In this document: in pieces, positions 25,679 through 36,100 of the stretch
Position numbering within the stretch: position 1 is the first letter of the stretch
How the letters are laid out: every line of letters starts with the position of its first letter
Origin: Oxynema aestuarii AP17
GTDB lineage: Bacteria > Cyanobacteriota > Cyanobacteriia > Cyanobacteriales > Laspinemataceae
NCBI RefSeq assembly: GCF_012295525.1
Contig: NZ_CP051167.1
Coordinates: forward strand, 4,261,501-4,325,500
DNA: 64,000 nt
Direction: 5' to 3'
Program-made: the position numbers and the translations under genes
The notes under the pieces: generated by a model
What the model was told of the DNA's origin: nothing
What the model saw: the letters and a program-made list of their open reading frames with translations, nothing else
Databases searched by the model: none

Positions 25679-26761
25679 ATGTTTAAATCACTCAGGGGAA
25701 AGAAGTTCGATCGCGCCTGGATTGTACTCGCCTGTAACTTATCGATCGCCTTGATGACGCCTGCAGCGATCGCCCAAAGTTTAGAAAGTCTGTTTCAAGA
25801 AGGAAGTGCGGCATTTAATACGCGGGATTATACCAGGTCGGAACAAATTTGGCGGGCGGTACTCGAACGCGATCGCGACAATGCGGCGGCTTACGATTGG
25901 TTGGGGTTGTCCCTTTACTATCAAGATCGCGTCGAGGAAGCGATCGCGGCATACCGACAGGCGATCGCCCTCGACCCGCAGCAGTCGAGTGCTTATAATA
26001 ATCTCGGCAATGCCTTGAACGATCGCGGTCAGTTCGAGGAGGCGATCGCCGCCTATCGCCAGGGCTTAGACATTAATCCCAATCAGGGACAAACCCATTA
26101 CAATCTCGCGGTGGTTTTGAGTGCTACCGGACGCATACCCGAGGCGATCGCCTCCTATCGACGGGCGATCCAACTCAATCCGACCGACGGCGAAGCCTAT
26201 TTAAAATTAGCTGGGTTGTTGCGACGCAGCGATCGCCCGGACGAGGCGATCGTCGCTTACCGTCAGGCGTTGCAGGTCAATCCGAATCAAGCCCGGGCGT
26301 ACAACGAGTTAGGGATTGTTTTAGTCCGACAGGGCAATCTAGAAGAGGCGATCGCCGCTTACGAACGGGCCTTGCAAATCGAACCGAATTGGGCCGCAGT
26401 CCACAACAATCTTGCAGTGGCCTTGCAACGTCAAGACCGCCCGGACGAGGCGATCGCGGCCTACCGACGGGCGCTCGAACTCGACCCCAATTTAGCGACG
26501 GCGTATAACGGGTTGGGCGTCATTTACCGCCAGCAAGGGCAATTTGACGAGTCAATCGCTCACTTCGAGCGGGCGATCGCCTTGCCGGATAGGGCGGCGA
26601 TTCCGGCAAATTCGCGGGTATTAGCGTACAACGGCTTGGGCTTAACCTTGCAAGCACAAGGTAAAATAGCCGAGGCGATCGCCCAGTTCGAACGGGCTGT
26701 GGAACTCGATCCGAGTTATACGCCCGCCCAATATAATCTCAAACAAATCCGAGGACAGTAA
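25679..26761 (+). CDS. Secreted tetratricopeptide repeat protein
   Basis: 360 residues. An N-terminal signal peptide (IVLACNLSIALMTPAAIAQS, likely cleaved after AIA) is followed by about nine TPR units with the consensus spacing AYNNLGNAL...EEAIAAYRQAL...P. Predicted periplasmic scaffold; the partner cannot be read from sequence. The many HIP1 sites (GCGATCGC) fall in the repeated EAIA codons. A terminator-like hairpin follows at 26782-26814. Confidence 0.85.
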   Translation: MFKSLRGKKFDRAWIVLACNLSIALMTPAAIAQSLESLFQEGSAAFNTRDYTRSEQIWRAVLERDRDNAAAYDWLGLSLYYQDRVEEAIAAYRQAIALDPQQSSAYNNLGNALNDRGQFEEAIAAYRQGLDINPNQGQTHYNLAVVLSATGRIPEAIASYRRAIQLNPTDGEAYLKLAGLLRRSDRPDEAIVAYRQALQVNPNQARAYNELGIVLVRQGNLEEAIAAYERALQIEPNWAAVHNNLAVALQRQDRPDEAIAAYRRALELDPNLATAYNGLGVIYRQQGQFDESIAHFERAIALPDRAAIPANSRVLAYNGLGLTLQAQGKIAEAIAQFERAVELDPSYTPAQYNLKQIRGQ

Positions 26762-26781
26762 AACGGCGATCGAACTTTTAA

Positions 26782-26814
26782 AATCCCCCTTAAAAAAGCA
26801 GATTGAGGGGGATT
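26782..26814. terminator. Hairpin between convergent genes
   Basis: AATCCCCCT at 26782-26790 pairs with AGGGGGATT at 26806-26814. It lies between the convergent TPR and glycosyltransferase genes and could end either transcript; the T tract on the minus side is only moderate. Confidence 0.55.
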
Positions 26815-26825
26815 CTCCCTCCTCT

Positions 26826-28319
26826 TTAATAATCGATTAAAACAATTTTCTGCACTAAAGACTTATTCTTTTCTTGCTTATCTTTGAGTAAAGCTTGAAT
26901 AAACAACTTCCAAGCATTGAGAGAGAATAAAGCCGGAAGGGCAATTTTTACCGCTTCGGCAACTTTACCATGCTTGAGCGCCAACCAACTCCAGCGCAAC
27001 TTAAAATAATCGCGCACCTGCTTAATTTCGCTTAAATCGACATTTTGCTTATTTTTAATTAACGTTTCGATGCGATCGATTACAACTACATTATTTTCCG
27101 CGTTGCGATCGCCCGACGCTTGAATTTCCGAACGATTGCCCGTCTGGGAAAGGTTCTGAGTTTTTCCAAAGAGTTTGCGATTGACCATCGAAACCAAAGC
27201 AGGGAATCCCAATTTCACCCCGGCGATCGGATTTCCTTTTTTAAACGCCATTTTGCTAGCTTTCAGGCGTAACTGTTCCCGAATCAGTTCCGGATTGCTG
27301 CCGCCGAAAGTGGGCGGGTTAACGGGAGACGCCGAGGAGGAGATTTGGACGGATTTTAAAGTTTTTTCAGTAATTAAATTCAACGAAGAAAAATTATTAA
27401 ATTTCCGCGACAGAATTGTTTCGAGCAGTAATTTCCATCCCCGATACCTAAAAATACTGGGGAAAGCCAACTTAAGCGCGGTCGGCAACTGTTTGCTTTT
27501 GAGGGCGACAAACAGCCAGTGAAGTTTTAAATACGCGGTAATATTTTGGAAAGCGGGAACGCGATCGCGGTGTTTTTCACTAATGCGATCGCAGATCTTT
27601 TGTTTCATTAAAATATTCGTTTCCAGGCGTTTTTGAATCGTAATTTTTTTATTGTACGCCTCACCCCAGACCGTGCGAAACGCCAAACATTGATTGATAA
27701 AAATCGCATCGCCATGCTCGGCGATTCTAATCCAAGAATCGATATCGTCGCAGTTGGTATCCAAACTCGAATCCCATCCCCCGGTTTCGAGAAAGGCATC
27801 GCGCCGAAAAGCCACTTGCGCGGGAGTTCCGAACGGCACTAATTCGAGCAGCATTCCATAGTGGATATCCTCTTGAGGGATATAAAACGCGCGACCGGGA
27901 CCGACTTCGCGGGTTCGGCTCAATTCGCACTCGTTCTCGTCCACTTGACTCGCCTGACACGAACAAATCGCCGCCGCCGGATGCAGGGCGATCGCCCGAG
28001 TCATTTCTTCGATACAGTTAAACGCGAGATAATCGTCGTCGTCGAGCAGTTTCACCCAGTCGCCGCTTGCAACTTCCACCCCCTTGTTCACCGTCAGTGC
28101 GTGTCCGCTATTTTCCTTGTTACGACAGTACACCAGGCGCTTGTCCCCCGCCGCCCGTAAGGCTTCGCTCAAACTGCGGACGTACTGTTCGGTTCCGTCG
28201 GTGGAGGCGTCATCGACGACCACCACTTCACAACTGAGCGTTTGTGCGAGGGCCGAATCGATCGCCCGTTTGAGTAGGGGAAGCCGATTGTAAGTTGCGA
28301 TCGCGATCGTAAATTTCAT
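26826..28319 (-). CDS. Family 2 glycosyltransferase with long C-terminal extension
   Basis: About 497 residues from MKFTIAIATYNRLPLLKRAI, the GT-A opening of family 2 enzymes. VVVVDDASTDGT and DWVKLLDDDDYL give the nucleotide-sugar and metal-binding DxD motifs; FETGGWDSSLDTNCDDID-like residues follow. The catalytic domain covers about the first 260 residues. The remainder contains three similar helical blocks (YLKLHWLFVALKSKQLPTAL and YFKLRWSWLALKHGKVAEAV are two), probably a duplicated accessory domain. Likely acts in surface polysaccharide or protein glycosylation; acceptor unknown. Confidence 0.85.
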   Translation of the reverse strand: MKFTIAIATYNRLPLLKRAIDSALAQTLSCEVVVVDDASTDGTEQYVRSLSEALRAAGDKRLVYCRNKENSGHALTVNKGVEVASGDWVKLLDDDDYLAFNCIEEMTRAIALHPAAAICSCQASQVDENECELSRTREVGPGRAFYIPQEDIHYGMLLELVPFGTPAQVAFRRDAFLETGGWDSSLDTNCDDIDSWIRIAEHGDAIFINQCLAFRTVWGEAYNKKITIQKRLETNILMKQKICDRISEKHRDRVPAFQNITAYLKLHWLFVALKSKQLPTALKLAFPSIFRYRGWKLLLETILSRKFNNFSSLNLITEKTLKSVQISSSASPVNPPTFGGSNPELIREQLRLKASKMAFKKGNPIAGVKLGFPALVSMVNRKLFGKTQNLSQTGNRSEIQASGDRNAENNVVVIDRIETLIKNKQNVDLSEIKQVRDYFKLRWSWLALKHGKVAEAVKIALPALFSLNAWKLFIQALLKDKQEKNKSLVQKIVLIDY

Positions 28320-28520
28320 AATCACCTCTACCCGATAACCTTATCCCACCCGAGATCGGCACAGTCGATGCGAATCGTCGGTCGTAACGACCGAGATCGC
28401 CCTTCTGGCAACCGTTTTAACCTTTGGAAGAAACCCACCAGGGAGGGAGGGTATGACCCATCCCTAAACGGATCCTAGCCCATGGTTCGAGGTTTAAAGA
28501 AAAATCGATCGCGGCGAACC

Positions 28521-30017
28521 TCAGACGAAGCATTCCGGGGTGAAACTACCGTGCAGACCGTAGGGAATATGGTGCTTCAAGTGCAAGCGGGCGATCGGAC
28601 CCGAGGCGATCGCACGAGCGTCTAAAATCACTAAATCCGACCCGTGACGCGCCGCATCGTACACCAGCAACAACACCCAGCCGTCATCCTCGCCGTCGCC
28701 TCCCGGACGGGGAACGAACAACGGTTCGCCGCCAAAACCACGGGGCGCCGCACTCCACACCTGGCGATCGCCCGTTTCCGCATCCCATTTCATCACCGCC
28801 TGCAACGGTGCATTTCCCGTCTCGCGATCGGCCACGCCGAGATATAAATAACGATAGGGACGCCCGACTCGCGCCGGATGCAACACCGGAAACTCGCAAC
28901 AACGGCGACTCAACACCTGATGACCCACCGTTTCGCGCCCCTCGTCAATCTCGAAACGCCACAACTGACCTTCCGGGAGGGCGTCGAAATCGACCTCGCG
29001 AAAATCCCCGTCCTCCTGGATCGAAGGGAATGACTCGTAACAGACCGAATCGATGTAAATTTTGCCGTTTTCTTCCCAAGCATTGGCGTGGTGGAACACG
29101 AAACACGGCTCAGTTTCCACGATCTGCACCTGAGAGGAACCGTCGCGCGGAATTACAATGACTTTCGTCGGCGCTTTCGGGTTAAAACGGATGCACTGCC
29201 CCGCCCCTTTGAGTCCTAGGAAATAGGGCAGGGGATGGAAACTCACCGGATTTTGGAAAAAGATGCAATAATTCGGCGTAATCGCCATGTCGTGGAGAAA
29301 GGCAAATCCCGGCACCGAGTGTTCGTGATGGCGCCGCAAATTCCCCGCCGGATCGAACTCGTAAATGGCGATCGTCGTTTTCGGCCCCGGTTTGACCGCA
29401 AAATTGACCAAACAGGGCGCCCCCTCATCGATCGCGCACGCCGGATCGATACGCGGATGCGCCGCAAACGCTTTCCCAGATTCGAGCAACCCGTCGAGGT
29501 CGTCGAGTCCGACGGTTTCTAAACTCTCGGGATCGAGGCGATGGGGTTGCGCCGCTTCCCACAACGCCAGCAACTTTTCACCCCAATAAATGACGTGGGT
29601 ATTGGCAATATTTTTAACGCGCAAATCTAGGAAATTCGCCAGCCATCCCCCCGGTTTTTGGGTGCCGAACACCCCCCGATAGAGAATTTTTCCGGCTTCG
29701 CGTTCTTCCACATAACCTTTCGTGCGAACGAAGCGATTTTGAAAGTGGGCGCGACCGTCTTTAAACCCGATCTTACAAATCATGCCATCCCCATCAAAAG
29801 GATGGTGAATCGGCTGTTCGTGAATGTCGAGCAATCCGGGACCGTTGCGAAAGAAGGTTCCGCATAAATCCGGGGGAATTTCGCCGTCTATTTCGTCGAT
29901 CCAATAGCTGAATTCTTCGGGTTGGGATTGATACCCTTGTTTCCAATCTTCGCGACTGTAAGATTTTGAATCTAAAGGATCGACGTTAGGAGATTGTGAT
30001 TTATCTTGCAGTTGCAT
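28521..30017 (-). CDS. Carotenoid cleavage oxygenase (RPE65/CCD family)
   Basis: About 498 residues from MQLQDKSQSPNVDPLDSKSY. The four iron-binding histidines of the seven-bladed propeller family are recognisable: AHPRIDPA region upstream, FLHDMAITPNY, FVFHHANAWEENG and the C-terminal IPYGLHGSF. The opening FFRNGPGLLDI and HPFDGDGMIC are also family hallmarks. It cleaves a double bond of carotenoids or apocarotenoids, giving products such as retinal; the exact substrate cannot be told. An upstream in-frame ATG at 30047 is less likely. Confidence 0.9.
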   Translation of the reverse strand: MQLQDKSQSPNVDPLDSKSYSREDWKQGYQSQPEEFSYWIDEIDGEIPPDLCGTFFRNGPGLLDIHEQPIHHPFDGDGMICKIGFKDGRAHFQNRFVRTKGYVEEREAGKILYRGVFGTQKPGGWLANFLDLRVKNIANTHVIYWGEKLLALWEAAQPHRLDPESLETVGLDDLDGLLESGKAFAAHPRIDPACAIDEGAPCLVNFAVKPGPKTTIAIYEFDPAGNLRRHHEHSVPGFAFLHDMAITPNYCIFFQNPVSFHPLPYFLGLKGAGQCIRFNPKAPTKVIVIPRDGSSQVQIVETEPCFVFHHANAWEENGKIYIDSVCYESFPSIQEDGDFREVDFDALPEGQLWRFEIDEGRETVGHQVLSRRCCEFPVLHPARVGRPYRYLYLGVADRETGNAPLQAVMKWDAETGDRQVWSAAPRGFGGEPLFVPRPGGDGEDDGWVLLLVYDAARHGSDLVILDARAIASGPIARLHLKHHIPYGLHGSFTPECFV

Positions 30018-30080
30018 AATTTTTTTAAATGGATAGATCGACGCCAATAGAAAAAATAAAACAGAGAGGAAACTGTATGT

Positions 30081-31481
30081 TTACACCTGCAGACTTTCGA
30101 CAGGCTGGCTATTGTCTTGAAAGACCGGATTTGAGGGTTCGTCGGGGGCGATCGCCCGTCCTCCACCGTTGTTGTCGTCATGACTCCCGGGCAGCCAGTT
30201 TAAAAAGGGCAACGGTAGTAAAGTGCTGACATTGGTAATCACGACTAACAGCCACAAATTCTCGAAATTGGTTTCTGTAACCCCCAGCCAATGGGTGAGT
30301 AAGGCTCCCAATTCATAAGAACTCAGTCCGGCTAAATTGGTCACGGACATTAACAAGGCGAATAAGGTCGCTTCGACGCCGGACGGACACAAGCGGGCGG
30401 CTAAAACTAACACGGGCATATAGGCAATTTGTCCCATGACCGTGAGGATCAAACTGTCGCCGATGCTGAACCACGCATCGTCAATTCCGATCGCCCGATT
30501 CGCATGGGTGACGAGTAACAAACTGGTCATTCCCAACAGGGCCGATAACACGGTAGTCCAGGCGAACATCGTCCGAAAGTTAATGGTTTTAAAGAAGCGC
30601 TGGAATAACCAAATTCCTAATAATGAGGCGAGACTGGTGACCAAGCGAACCCGCCCGAGAAATTCCGGCTGAAAGCCTAACTCGTTGGTGGTGAAGAAAA
30701 AGAAGGCAGAATCGGAGGAAGGGGTCGCCTGCCAGATGAATAAAAAGGCGGTGGGCAACCAGATCGCTTTTTGAGAAATTGCTGTTTTTAATTGTCCGAT
30801 TTGTTGTTTGACTTTGGTCAATCCGGGACGGCGATCGCGCACTTTTTCTTCGTCAATTAACCAAGCAACTGCCGATACGATTAACGGGAAGGTTGCAGTG
30901 ATTAAAAACACCGTTTGGGTATTGAATTGTTCGAGTAACGACCCACTCAAATAGGCGGTAATCAAACCGCCGAGGGCCGAGGCGCCCCAGCAGAGAGACT
31001 GTAGGGAACCCGCTTCGCTTTGCGACTCCTGGCGGGCCCGTTCGACGACCAGAGAATCGACAATCACGTCGCTGACCGCCACGGACAGGGAACTGACCAG
31101 CATCACCGCCGTCGCCGCCCATCCCGTCTGTACGACTGTCGCCATACTCACCCACGCCAGGGCGCCCAAGATCCCGGACAGGACGATGTAAGGACGGCGA
31201 CGATAGCCGAAAATGGGCAAACCGTCGGAAATAAAGCCAAAAAGGGGCTTGACAATCCAAGGGAGGGCCGCAATCCCCATCAAGGCGGAGACTTCGGCGG
31301 GAGAGAGGGCGAGTTCGTCTTTGAGGAAGAAGCTGACCGCCAAGCGGGCCAAACCGAGGATCCCCTGAACGAAGTAGACCAGCAGAATCGCGGTCAGTTC
31401 GGGACTCGGTTCGTTCCCGAATAAGAGTTTTTCTTTCACCGACGCTTTAATTTGCGCCAGGGTTTGAGGCGAAATCAACAT
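30081..31481 (-). CDS. Folate-biopterin transporter family (BT1) membrane protein
   Basis: About 466 residues from MLISPQTLAQIKAS with about 12 membrane helices. PWIVKPLFGFISDGLPIFG and YRRRPYIVLSG are the hallmark loop of the BT1/FBT family within the major facilitator superfamily; cyanobacterial and plastid members carry folates. The ATG at 31481 abuts a perfect 19-bp inverted repeat (31482-31540) that also contains the alternative GTG start at 31493. Confidence 0.88.
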   Translation of the reverse strand: MLISPQTLAQIKASVKEKLLFGNEPSPELTAILLVYFVQGILGLARLAVSFFLKDELALSPAEVSALMGIAALPWIVKPLFGFISDGLPIFGYRRRPYIVLSGILGALAWVSMATVVQTGWAATAVMLVSSLSVAVSDVIVDSLVVERARQESQSEAGSLQSLCWGASALGGLITAYLSGSLLEQFNTQTVFLITATFPLIVSAVAWLIDEEKVRDRRPGLTKVKQQIGQLKTAISQKAIWLPTAFLFIWQATPSSDSAFFFFTTNELGFQPEFLGRVRLVTSLASLLGIWLFQRFFKTINFRTMFAWTTVLSALLGMTSLLLVTHANRAIGIDDAWFSIGDSLILTVMGQIAYMPVLVLAARLCPSGVEATLFALLMSVTNLAGLSSYELGALLTHWLGVTETNFENLWLLVVITNVSTLLPLPFLNWLPGSHDDNNGGGRAIAPDEPSNPVFQDNSQPVESLQV

Positions 31482-31540
31482 TCGCAACTGCACTTAACAT
31501 TTCTACATGTTTTATAACATAATGTTAAGTGCAGTTGCGA
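31482..31540. repeat. Perfect 19-bp inverted repeat at the transporter start
   Basis: TCGCAACTGCACTTAACAT (31482-31500) and its exact reverse complement (31522-31540) are separated by 21 AT-rich bases. On the minus strand the transcript would fold into a hairpin that ends at the start codon of the BT1 transporter gene; as DNA it could be an operator. Function unknown. Confidence 0.85.
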
Positions 31541-31573
31541 GAGGGGTGGGCTGTGGACTCGCAAAATCGGCGG

Positions 31574-32134
31574 TTAGGGGTTTTGCGCGGCTAACAACTG
31601 CAAGGCTAAAAAGGTGGCGGCGACGGTGCCCGCGACGCAAATTTCTCCGGTTTGAATGCGATCGCGCACAGTTTCGATCGGGATTAAAACGAGTTCGATC
31701 TCTTCGGTAATATCGAGAACTTGTTCGCCAATTTTTTTGACATTTTCGACGAGAAATAAATGGACTTTATTGGTGTCTTTAACGGGATTGTCGTGTAAGG
31801 ACGCTAAGGGAATGAAGCGATCGCCCGCGTACCCCGTTTCCTCGGTAAACTCGCGGCGGGCGGCAGATTCGGCGGACTCGACGGCGGGATCGAACGCCCC
31901 GGCGGGGAGTTCTAATAAAATTTCGCCGACCCCGTGGCGGTATTGACGAACAAAAATGATTTCTCGACGTTCGGTGAGGGCAAAAACGACGGCGAGATCG
32001 GGTCGGACGTTGACAAAAAAATCGTCGATTTGATGTCCGTTGGGTAAGCGAACTTCATCCCGGCGAATGCGACACCAGGGGTTATTAAAAACGAGTTGCG
32101 ATCGCAGGAGTTCCCATTTTTTAATTTCACTCAT
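31574..32134 (-). CDS. NUDIX hydrolase, ADP-ribose pyrophosphatase-like
   Basis: 186 residues with the Nudix box around GAFDPAVESAESAARREFTE followed by ETGY, and the upstream LELPAG of the ADP-ribose pyrophosphatase branch. It hydrolyses nucleoside diphosphates linked to another group, most likely ADP-ribose. Its start overlaps the end of the methyltransferase gene by 8 bp, so the two are probably cotranscribed. Confidence 0.9.
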   Translation of the reverse strand: MSEIKKWELLRSQLVFNNPWCRIRRDEVRLPNGHQIDDFFVNVRPDLAVVFALTERREIIFVRQYRHGVGEILLELPAGAFDPAVESAESAARREFTEETGYAGDRFIPLASLHDNPVKDTNKVHLFLVENVKKIGEQVLDITEEIELVLIPIETVRDRIQTGEICVAGTVAATFLALQLLAAQNP

Positions 32135-32813
32135 TATTGTAGTTCCCCCCTGAAGACGGGCCCCATTGTCGTTCGGCGGTCCAGTGGCGATCGGAAGATT
32201 GATAGACCTTTACCCCTTTTAATCCGGCTGTATCTAGCATTTCGCGAATTTCGGCAACGGTAAAAGCGGCGTGGAGGGAATCGCGAAATAATTTGGTTTG
32301 ATAATCGTTATATTCCGATCCGATCGCGGCGACTAAAGCATCGACGGTGGCGCGATCGTCCGGTCGCATTAAATCGCGTAAAAATAAACCGCCATTGGGC
32401 TTTAACAAGCGTTTAAGTTCGTCAAAAAACGGGATCGGATCGGGTAAATGATGGACGATACTGTTAGAAATAATCGCATCGAAATGTCCGTTGGGATAGG
32501 GCATTTTTTTAGCATCGATAAAGTCTAACTGAATGCGATTTTCTAACCCGGCTTCGCGGACGTTGCGATCGCCAACTTTAAGCATATTGGCGGACAAATC
32601 GACGGCGATGATTTGCCATTGCGGACGTTTGCGGGCGATTTCGATTGGAATCCGGGCCGTTCCCGTTCCCGCATCCAAAATTAATCCCGAGGGCGGTCCG
32701 ACGGCGATCGCCGCTTCTGCAAAGGCGGTATTGACCTCTCGAAAGTCCATCGAGTCATACTCGATCGCATCTTCCCAGGTGTCCATCACTTCCGGTTCTA
32801 GAATTCTTTCCAT
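32127..32813 (-). CDS. Class I SAM-dependent methyltransferase
   Basis: About 228 residues from MERILEPEVMDTWEDAIEYD. Motif I is LILDAGTGTARIPIEIA, followed by IIAVDLSANML and the post-I DAIISNSIVHHLPDP, typical of the Rossmann-fold methyltransferase family 11/25. Substrate unknown. An upstream in-frame ATG (32903) would add 30 unlikely residues. Overlaps the NUDIX gene downstream. Confidence 0.82.
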   Translation of the reverse strand: MERILEPEVMDTWEDAIEYDSMDFREVNTAFAEAAIAVGPPSGLILDAGTGTARIPIEIARKRPQWQIIAVDLSANMLKVGDRNVREAGLENRIQLDFIDAKKMPYPNGHFDAIISNSIVHHLPDPIPFFDELKRLLKPNGGLFLRDLMRPDDRATVDALVAAIGSEYNDYQTKLFRDSLHAAFTVAEIREMLDTAGLKGVKVYQSSDRHWTAERQWGPSSGGNYNNE

Positions 32814-33161
32814 TTTTAGCCGCGTTTGTTGTTGATGAAGGATCGCAAATTCCGGCGATCGCGATCGGAATTCTATAGCGAGTTTCACCCCAAAGATCGA
32901 CACAAAACGCCCTGAAGTTAGTGTCTGTTGCGCGATCGCTCATCGCTACGCTAACAAGAACTGTCTCTAATTGTAAAGCCAACGGGCGCGCTTGGCGATC
33001 GCCTATATATAAAAATGCCCGCAATGCCCTAAAATCAAGACATTTTAGCCGTCTTCTCCTGGGACGGGCGATCGTTAATTTTGAAAAACTTAATATAATT
33101 TTCTCCAAGATCGTATAAAATATGACCCCATAAAGCGATCGAACATTACTCGGGTATTCCA
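32814..33161. other. Divergent intergenic region
   Basis: 348 bp between the methyltransferase and the 1009-residue gene. TATAAT occurs at 33094-33099, about 60 bp before the GTG at 33162, but without a convincing -35 at the right distance. Nothing else was recognised. Confidence 0.35.
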
Positions 33162-36100
33162 GTGACCAATCAATTCAGAGAAGAAGACAATCCCCTCGTT
33201 CCCTTAGACTACGGCGATATTTTAAGCAAACTCGATCGCCTGTTGCGCGATCGTAACCCGTTCAAAGTCTCGAAAAAGCGCAATAAACTACTCGCCAATT
33301 TTGACGCGATCGCCGCCGAACTCGCCCGTCAATCCTGTCAAAATCCCCTGCACTTCAACCGAGGCGTTAAAGTAGCGACGGTCAATTTTAGCCCGGGATT
33401 CCAGCGCCAATTTCCCCAACTTATCAACAAGATTCAAGCCTCCCTCAAAAAACACCTAAATTCATTGCTCCTCGACGAGGAAAACTTGGCCGAACTAGTA
33501 GCTAAATTTAGCACCGATCTAGACAGTTTTCAAGAACTCCTCAAACTCGACAAAACTACCTATAAAGTTACTGAATTTTCGGACAACTTTGAAAAACAAA
33601 GTTTGACGATCGACACCGATTTGCCCGGAAGTAGTTCAATATTTAAGTTCCATAAATTAACAATTACCGTTTCTCAAACCGAACGCTTTCGAGAAGAGGT
33701 GGAAGAAGCCGTAATGAACTACATTGGCAATCAGAACAACCTCGATTCAGATGAAATTGAAGAATTGCAAGATATCTTTCAATCGAGTATGCGTAATCCT
33801 GCTTCTGACTTTAACAATCTCCAACGGTTGGTAGACCAGGAGAGTTTGGGAAAACTGAAAAGAGAAGCTTGTCTTTTATATTTAGAACATCTGCTCGAAA
33901 ATATCCACACAAATCAGCAGCATGTAGACGTGATTTACTTGAGAGATTTAATTAGGCGGTTGCGGGCGATCGAAGATTATGTTAACGATCCGAACAAAGC
34001 CGATAGCGACTATGAGGTTAATTATGCAGGAGTTGCGGTTAATTATAAAGATTTCTTTTCGCGGGCTGAAGCGTTCGATTCTTTACCAATTATTCCATTA
34101 ATTGAGGGACATTTAGGAGAAAATACCGACTCGGAACGGGGAGAAGTCGAGTTTATTTTTGGGTTAAAGCTCAAGCTCAATCATCCAGTTCAAGCTTACG
34201 GAAAGAAATCTGTTTTTGAGTATAATATCGATCTACTAAATCCTCAGAGCGAGATTCATCGAAATAATTTAGACGATCCCGATCGCTCTGAGGCTTTTGC
34301 ACGCAAAGTTTTATATCGTTTCTTTTTATATTATTGTGTTTTTGCCTCAAGATTAGATCCTTCAGCTTCCGATTATAATCCCGATGCAGAATTAGAATAC
34401 AACGCGATCGCCAGCTTCACAGAAAAGGTTTTACCGATATTGCAAGGGTCGGATGAAACCGCCAAACAAAAGTTATTTAAAAATACCTTGAGAGGCTTTA
34501 AAAAATACAAAGTTAATGAGAAGATAGATCGTTTAAAAAACTTGTTAAAACGTTCGATCGCGCGTCAGTCAATATTACCCGCTTTCAATCGTCCGGTTTA
34601 TATCCGATTGAGCAAAGGAGTTTTACAACCCAATATCGAACGAATGTTCAATCATATCTTTTTTCAAGAAGTTGTCAGCAATAATCCCAAACAAGCTTTA
34701 CGATATATCAGCATTGTCAAAGCGGGGTTAGAAACTGATGCGTTATCTTGTTTACCCGCACGCATTAAAATCGAAGATCTTCGTTATTTTCGATCGCCGT
34801 TCCAAGAACAGTTTAATTGGGAATATGTCACGTCAGGAATTTCCACCTTACCCGTACTCTGGAGACCGGATACGCGACCGTGCGATAATTTTTATCAAAA
34901 CAATCTGAAGAATGTACCTTGGATTATTTTTGCTTACGATCCGATGCATTTAAAGGACAATTTAACAACTCCGGAATCGGTATTTTTATATAAATTTGCA
35001 TGGACGATTTTAGCTTATTTATCACTAGATATTATTTTAGAATATCTCGTAAGCAAATCTTTTGTTCCTCAAATTCGCTTACATGAAGGCAATGAGAACA
35101 ACCCGGTTGTAGCAGAAAAGTTTATGGCGAATCTCTCTAAGACATTGGCGCATCTTTTTAGTAAAAACATGCGATCGAATTCTCAGGGGTTCCGCATTCA
35201 TACTTTAAACCAATATACGGCGACTAACGGCTTGAGTTCTCTGTATTCGGTATTGCCAAAGGTGTTTTCTAAAACATCATCGACGCGAGAGCAAGTTGCA
35301 GAAGCAGATCGGTTAAAAAAATTGGCGATCGTCGTGGTTTCCAGTCGGGAAAGCGATGCGATGTTTCGCCATGAAACTCGTCAAAATCGGATTGCGAATT
35401 TAATTGGAGAAGCGATTGGAGTAGAACGATCGCCGGACGGTCGAATTCGGGTGGAACGACTGCAAACCTTCGCGGGTAAAGAAACAGTCCGTCAGTTGTA
35501 CGTCACTCCTAAAGTGTTAATGGACACGATCGCCCATCTTTATGCAGACGGTTACCAACATATTGTTTATATTGCCCAAACTCCTTACAGCAGTACCCTG
35601 CATATTACCCGAACGAATACCGACGACGAACTTTATTTTATGTCGGGTCAACTGATTCAATATTTAAAGCAAAATCTGGATAATTTAACCATTTATCCGG
35701 TATTTTTCGATAAATATTACGTTCGTAAATCGCAAGACCGTGGGGTAAAGTCGTCGTGGGCGATCGAAGATACCCAGGAGTTGACGCGGTTGTGGGACGA
35801 TCCGAGACAACAAGCAGTAGTTTTTTTCAACTTGTTAACTGGGTCAATCGTGGGAAAAAGCAATCTTGATAATGACCGCTTTTATAATGGGGCGATTTCT
35901 TATTCGACACTGTTAAATATTTATCGAGGAGTGCTCGACGATCGCAACATCCGCCAGGGTTTGATTTATGACGGTCCACTGAAACAGCAAATTTTAGAAT
36001 CGATGGCGTTGCTGCACTTTTCTCGATTTGAAAAAAATACTCAGCGTAGTTTTAAACTCGATCCGTATCAAACAATTATCGGGGAAAAGTCTTGTTCCGC

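Noticed and set aside
28644-29589. Open frames on the plus strand opposite the carotenoid oxygenase
   Set aside because: Their composition is Arg-rich shadow sequence, and the minus-strand gene is unambiguous.
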